This document shows, one piece after another, positions 35,735 through 37,924 of a DNA stretch of 37,924 nucleotides; the stretch's first letter is position 1; each line of letters begins with the position of its first letter. The stretch covers positions 1 through 37,924 of the forward strand of contig JBGTGG010000485.1 in NCBI GenBank assembly GCA_041746855.1, in the 5' to 3' direction. This stretch comes from JBGTGG01 sp041746855. Its GTDB lineage: Bacteria; Bacteroidota; Bacteroidia; Cytophagales; Cyclobacteriaceae. The position numbers were made by a program, and so were the translations under genes. Below the pieces are notes generated by a model. It did not search any database. It saw only the letters and a program-made list of their open reading frames with translations, and was not told the DNA's origin.

Positions 35735-36573
35735 TAGAATTTCATTTTAGCTTTCTTATACTCACCCAATACATTGAGGTTTTTCACTTGCCGTAAAACT
35801 GTTTTCAATGCGTCATCGTAATTTTTTCTTTTCTTCCATTCCACATCCACATGGATTGAATACTCACTTGGCCTTCCGATAATTGGAATGGACTGGATCT
35901 TACTTAAGTTGATGTTGTTTAATTTCAATGACATCAATGCCTCTGCCAAACTTCCAACCTCATTGGCCACTTCAAAACTCAAGCTTGCTTTATTGGCGTC
36001 TTCCTCAAATTTCTTGCGCTTCGTTAAAATCAAAAAGCGGGTGAAATTTTTCTTATGGGTTTCGATCCGTCTTTCCAGAATCTTCAACCCGAATTTTTTG
36101 GCTGCAAATTCATTCGCGATAGCAGCCGTGTCTGTCAATTTTAATTCCGCTACCTTCCTGGCAGAAACTGCCGTATCATCGCTTTCGCGGATTTCAATCC
36201 CATTCATCGCATGCAAGTATTCGGTACACTGACGAATGGCCATCGGATGGGATTCCACCGTTTTAATATCCGCTTTCTTTACGGAAGGAAGCGCCAATAA
36301 ATGCATGTGGATTGGGATATACAATTCACCTACAATGTTGAAGTGATAATCCTGTAATAGAAAGTAATTTGGAAGAATGCTACCGGCAATCGAATTTTCA
36401 ATGGCCATCACAGCAAAGTCTGCGCGACCCTTATCCAACTGCTCACACAGCTGATGGAACGAAAGGCACTCAATCGTTTCAATCGGATCGGGGAAATACG
36501 TCAAAGCCGCTACTTCATGAAAACTGGTAGCGATTCCTTGTATGGCAACTTTCGACTTTTTCTTTACAGGCAT
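35734..36573 (-). CDS. pheA: Prephenate dehydratase
   Basis: This enzyme converts prephenate to phenylpyruvate, the Phe branch. At 279 aa it is monofunctional: there is no N-terminal chorismate mutase, which instead is fused to the DAHP synthase in this operon. The catalytic domain, about 1-185, begins VAIQGIATSFHEVAALTYF and ends with the essential Thr in NFTRFLIL. A C-terminal ACT domain, about 195-279, has NEVGSLAEAL (the GALV-type site) and IPIIGRPSEYSIHVDVEW (the ESRP-type site, diverged), suggesting allosteric feedback by Phe. It is the first gene of the operon and sits directly behind a Phe/Tyr leader-peptide attenuator. Confidence 0.95.
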   Translation of the reverse strand: MPVKKKSKVAIQGIATSFHEVAALTYFPDPIETIECLSFHQLCEQLDKGRADFAVMAIENSIAGSILPNYFLLQDYHFNIVGELYIPIHMHLLALPSVKKADIKTVESHPMAIRQCTEYLHAMNGIEIRESDDTAVSARKVAELKLTDTAAIANEFAAKKFGLKILERRIETHKKNFTRFLILTKRKKFEEDANKASLSFEVANEVGSLAEALMSLKLNNINLSKIQSIPIIGRPSEYSIHVDVEWKKRKNYDDALKTVLRQVKNLNVLGEYKKAKMKF

Positions 36574-36584
36574 AAAATCATATC

Positions 36585-36613
36585 AAAAAAAAAGTCCCGT
36601 TCATCGGGACTTT
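36585..36613 (-). terminator. Attenuator terminator upstream of pheA
   Basis: On the minus strand a 9-bp perfect stem, AAAGTCCCG (36613-36605) and CGGGACTTT (36599-36591), has loop ATGAA and runs into nine Ts (36593-36585). Further A-U and G-U pairs can extend the base. It lies between the leader ORF stop and the pheA ATG, with the T run only 12 bp before the start codon. Its position ahead of the operon, not behind a gene, marks it as an attenuator. Confidence 0.88.
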
Positions 36614-36665
36614 CTTGAGTTTCTTGTTATTTCTTTTCAACAACACACCGCTCTTTTAAGTCCCG
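36605..36665 (-). promoter_or_regulatory. Competing antiterminator pairing of the pheA leader
   Basis: CGGGACTT at 36665-36658 (minus strand, inside the leader ORF) is perfectly complementary to AAGTCCCG at 36612-36605, the 5' arm of the terminator. Further GAG/CTC pairing is possible beyond a 4x4 internal loop. The segment is a direct copy of the terminator's 3' arm (ACGGGACTT in both), so the two hairpins are mutually exclusive. This is the expected region 2:3 against 3:4 arrangement of ribosome-mediated attenuators. Confidence 0.75.
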
Positions 36666-36720
36666 TCTGGGTCATAAAAAAATAGTAGTAAAAATAAAAG
36701 AATGTGTTGTTTACGGTCAT
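36637..36720 (-). CDS. Phe/Tyr leader peptide of the aromatic operon (27 aa)
   Basis: A short ORF runs from ATG at 36720 to TGA at 36637. Codons 7-15 (36702-36676) read FFYFYYYFF: five Phe and four Tyr codons with no interruption. The rest is unremarkable (MTVNNT before, MTQTG and then LKRAVCC after). Nine consecutive aromatic codons just upstream of a terminator and of genes for Phe and Tyr synthesis is the hallmark of a leader peptide such as enteric PheL. When charged tRNA-Phe or tRNA-Tyr is scarce, the ribosome should stall here and leave the downstream antiterminator segment free. The peptide itself probably has no function. No Shine-Dalgarno is evident, as is usual in this phylum. There are no Trp codons. 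Confidence 0.88.
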   Translation of the reverse strand: MTVNNTFFYFYYYFFMTQTGLKRAVCC

Positions 36721-36738
36721 GTTCAATTCTTAACGAGG

Positions 36739-36770
36739 CTAAGATACGTTGATTTAATTTTCAGTTCCAA
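36739..36770 (-). promoter_or_regulatory. Putative promoter of the Phe/Tyr operon
   Basis: On the minus strand, TTG (36770-36768) is followed after 21 bp by TATCTTAG (36746-36739), one mismatch from TAnnTTTG. The leader ATG lies 18 bp further on. This would place transcription start just before the leader ORF, as needed for attenuation. Confidence 0.5.
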
Positions 36771-36863
36771 GCATCTTTTAAAAGAAAATCTTAATTTTTT
36801 TTCGAGCGAATGGCCGTTAGCCGACTGGATTCCACCTTTTCAGAAGACTACAATCGGTTGAAA

Positions 36864-36894
36864 TTGCAATCCTACCCCACAAAAATTACATTTG
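36864..36894 (+). promoter_or_regulatory. Promoter of the lipoprotein gene (TTG-N20-TAnnTTTG)
   Basis: TTG (36864-36866) is followed after exactly 20 bp by TACATTTG (36887-36894), and the ATG is at 36910 with AGGAAA between. The -7 element covers the upstream TTG codon at 36892, which argues against that alternative start. Confidence 0.62.
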
Positions 36895-36909
36895 CCAAAA
36901 ATCAGGAAA

Positions 36910-37323
36910 ATGAAAAAAATATACCCTATTCTAATCGCGATCGCAATCTTTAGTGGTTGTGGAAAATCCAACACTTCCGAGCAGGCTGAAGAATCCTCCG
37001 TTGCAACAGATGAACTTTATCAAGAAGTAATGGATGTACACGATGAGGTGATGCCCAAAATGAACGACCTCTACAAACTCAAAAAACAACTCATGGAGGA
37101 AATTGAGAACTCACCCGACCTGGTAGAAGAACGAAAACAAGAACTCGAAAACCGCATTAAGGAACTTGATCAAGCCAGCGAAAGCATGATGCAATGGATG
37201 CGTAATTTTAATCCTGAAGATTTTAAGGCAGACAAAGAAGAATATCTTGATTACTTAAATAAAGAACTTGAAAAAGTCAACAAAGTGAAAGAAGAAATGC
37301 TAAACGCTTTGGAGGATAATTAG
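36910..37323 (+). CDS. Small coiled-coil lipoprotein
   Basis: With the ATG at 36910 the protein is 137 aa. The signal peptide (MKKIYPILIAIAIFSGC) ends in a lipobox with Cys17 as the lipidation site. After a Ser/Glu-rich linker, the remainder is highly charged and helical, with heptad-like Glu/Lys/Leu spacing (YKLKKQLMEEIENS, QELENRIKELDQASESM, YLNKELEKVNKVKEEML), indicating a coiled coil. No named function was recognised; it is probably anchored in a membrane and exposed to the periplasm. It has its own promoter and is divergent from the aromatic operon. gcvT follows 101 bp downstream. Confidence 0.82.
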   Translation: MKKIYPILIAIAIFSGCGKSNTSEQAEESSVATDELYQEVMDVHDEVMPKMNDLYKLKKQLMEEIENSPDLVEERKQELENRIKELDQASESMMQWMRNFNPEDFKADKEEYLDYLNKELEKVNKVKEEMLNALEDN

Positions 37324-37334
37324 TTTTTTGTTGT

Positions 37335-37398
37335 TGGTTAGTAGTTGTTCGACAGTTTCCAAACAACTCTCCCCAGCAAACTCTCTAACAACTAACCA
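37335..37398. repeat. Long-range inverted repeat between the lipoprotein gene and gcvT
   Basis: TGGTTAGT (37335-37342) is complementary to ACTAACCA (37391-37398), with additional TTGTT/AACAA pairing across a bulge. The spacer also contains repeated ACTAAC-type units up to about 37414. The loop is about 48 nt. A terminator role is possible but not supported by a T run on either side. Confidence 0.3.
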
Positions 37399-37424
37399 CT
37401 ATGAACTAACAACTATTCAAAAAA

Positions 37425-37924
37425 ATGGAGATCAAACAAATACCTTTAGGTCAACTGCACGAAAAACTTGGCGCCAAGATGGTTCCGTTTGCCGGATTCA
37501 ATATGCCGGTGCGTTATTCTTCCGATCTGGAAGAACACATGACCGTACGAAATGGAGTAGGTGTTTTTGATGTGTCGCACATGGGTGAATTTGAAATCAA
37601 AGGACCCCATGCACTTGATTTGATCCAACGCGTGACCAGTAACGATGCCTCCAAGCTTGTTGACGGTCAGGCGCAATATTCTTGTTTGCCGAATGAAACC
37701 GGTGGAGTGGTTGATGATTTAATCGTTTATAAAATAAAAGATGAAGATTATGTGCTCGTGGTGAATGCGGGGAACATTGATAAAGACTGGAACTGGATCA
37801 GCCAATACAATACGAAAGGTGCTGAGATGAAAAACGTTTCCGATGATACCTGCCTTTTTGCAGTGCAGGGACCAAAAGCTCTTGAGGTCCTTCAAAAATT
37901 AACGAAGACCGATTTAAGCCAAAT
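37425..37924 (+). CDS. gcvT: Aminomethyltransferase (glycine cleavage T protein), 5' part
   Basis: The gene starts at ATG 37425 and runs off the right edge after 166 codons. The translation begins MEIKQIPLGQLHEKLGAKMV and contains PFAGFNMPVRY, GVFDVSHMGEFEIKGP, RVTSNDASKL and GQAQYSCLPNETGGVVDDL. These are diagnostic blocks of GcvT, the tetrahydrofolate-dependent component of the glycine cleavage system, which releases ammonia and forms methylene-THF. VVNAGNIDKDWNWI and FAVQGPKALEVL follow in the expected order. The C-terminal domain lies outside the window. Confidence 0.95.
   Translation, partial: MEIKQIPLGQLHEKLGAKMVPFAGFNMPVRYSSDLEEHMTVRNGVGVFDVSHMGEFEIKGPHALDLIQRVTSNDASKLVDGQAQYSCLPNETGGVVDDLIVYKIKDEDYVLVVNAGNIDKDWNWISQYNTKGAEMKNVSDDTCLFAVQGPKALEVLQKLTKTDLSQ

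Noticed and set aside
37328..37570. 80-codon open frame on the plus strand at the start of gcvT
   Set aside because: It lies in a different frame from the clear gcvT start at 37425 and has a low-complexity, frame-shadow translation.

Overview
The window looks like chromosomal DNA of a Bacteroidota bacterium, most likely of the order Cytophagales. The reasons are: AT-leaning DNA with A/T-rich spacers; weak or absent Shine-Dalgarno sequences; several promoters that fit the Bacteroidota pattern TTG-N20/21-TAnnTTTG; many secreted TPR proteins and TPR-type histidine kinases; orphan MacB/FtsX-like permeases; a DAHP synthase with a C-terminal chorismate mutase; and a long PurF-like protein. I see no rRNA, tRNA, CRISPR array, phage or insertion sequence. 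It reads as core or near-core genome with some lineage-specific genes.

Layout. 1-3200: the 5' end of fabI (minus strand), divergent murI, and a TPR sensor histidine kinase. 3300-5300: a PurF-like amidophosphoribosyltransferase with its own promoter and a strong terminator. 5358-10393: an EVE-domain protein, two tandem secreted paralogues of unknown function, then pyrR-pyrB. 10454-13364: a cystathionine beta-synthase-like enzyme with CBS domains, then a TPR/DHp protein that has no kinase ATPase domain. 13361-23959 (minus): two tandem SPOR-OmpA proteins, penicillin-binding protein 1C and a giant alpha-2-macroglobulin. These form a periplasm and cell-wall block. 24122-25902: an MscS channel overlapping a YafK-like L,D-transpeptidase. 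25926-32398 (minus): a TPR protein and two MacB-like permeases on either side of a small STAS-like protein. 32560-36573 (minus): a compact Phe/Tyr operon, pheA - aminotransferase - tyrA - DAHP synthase/chorismate mutase. 36910-37924: a small lipoprotein and the 5' part of gcvT.

The most notable find is in the 336-bp gap upstream of pheA. On the minus strand, a promoter-like sequence is followed by a 27-codon leader ORF with nine consecutive aromatic codons (5 Phe and 4 Tyr). After it comes an intrinsic terminator whose 3' arm is duplicated inside the leader ORF, so a competing antiterminator can form. This is the anatomy of a ribosome-mediated transcription attenuator. Its amino-acid composition matches the operon it precedes, which makes both Phe and Tyr. 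The leader is too short and atypical for ordinary gene calling.

Other points worth a second look: the PurF paralogue appears altered at glutaminase-site positions; one kinase-like protein keeps the phospho-acceptor His domain but has no catalytic domain; both OmpA-like domains have GHTN in place of GHTD plus a 30-residue stretch before the LSxxRA motif; and the unknown-function gene pair at 5765-8870 is diverged but clearly related.
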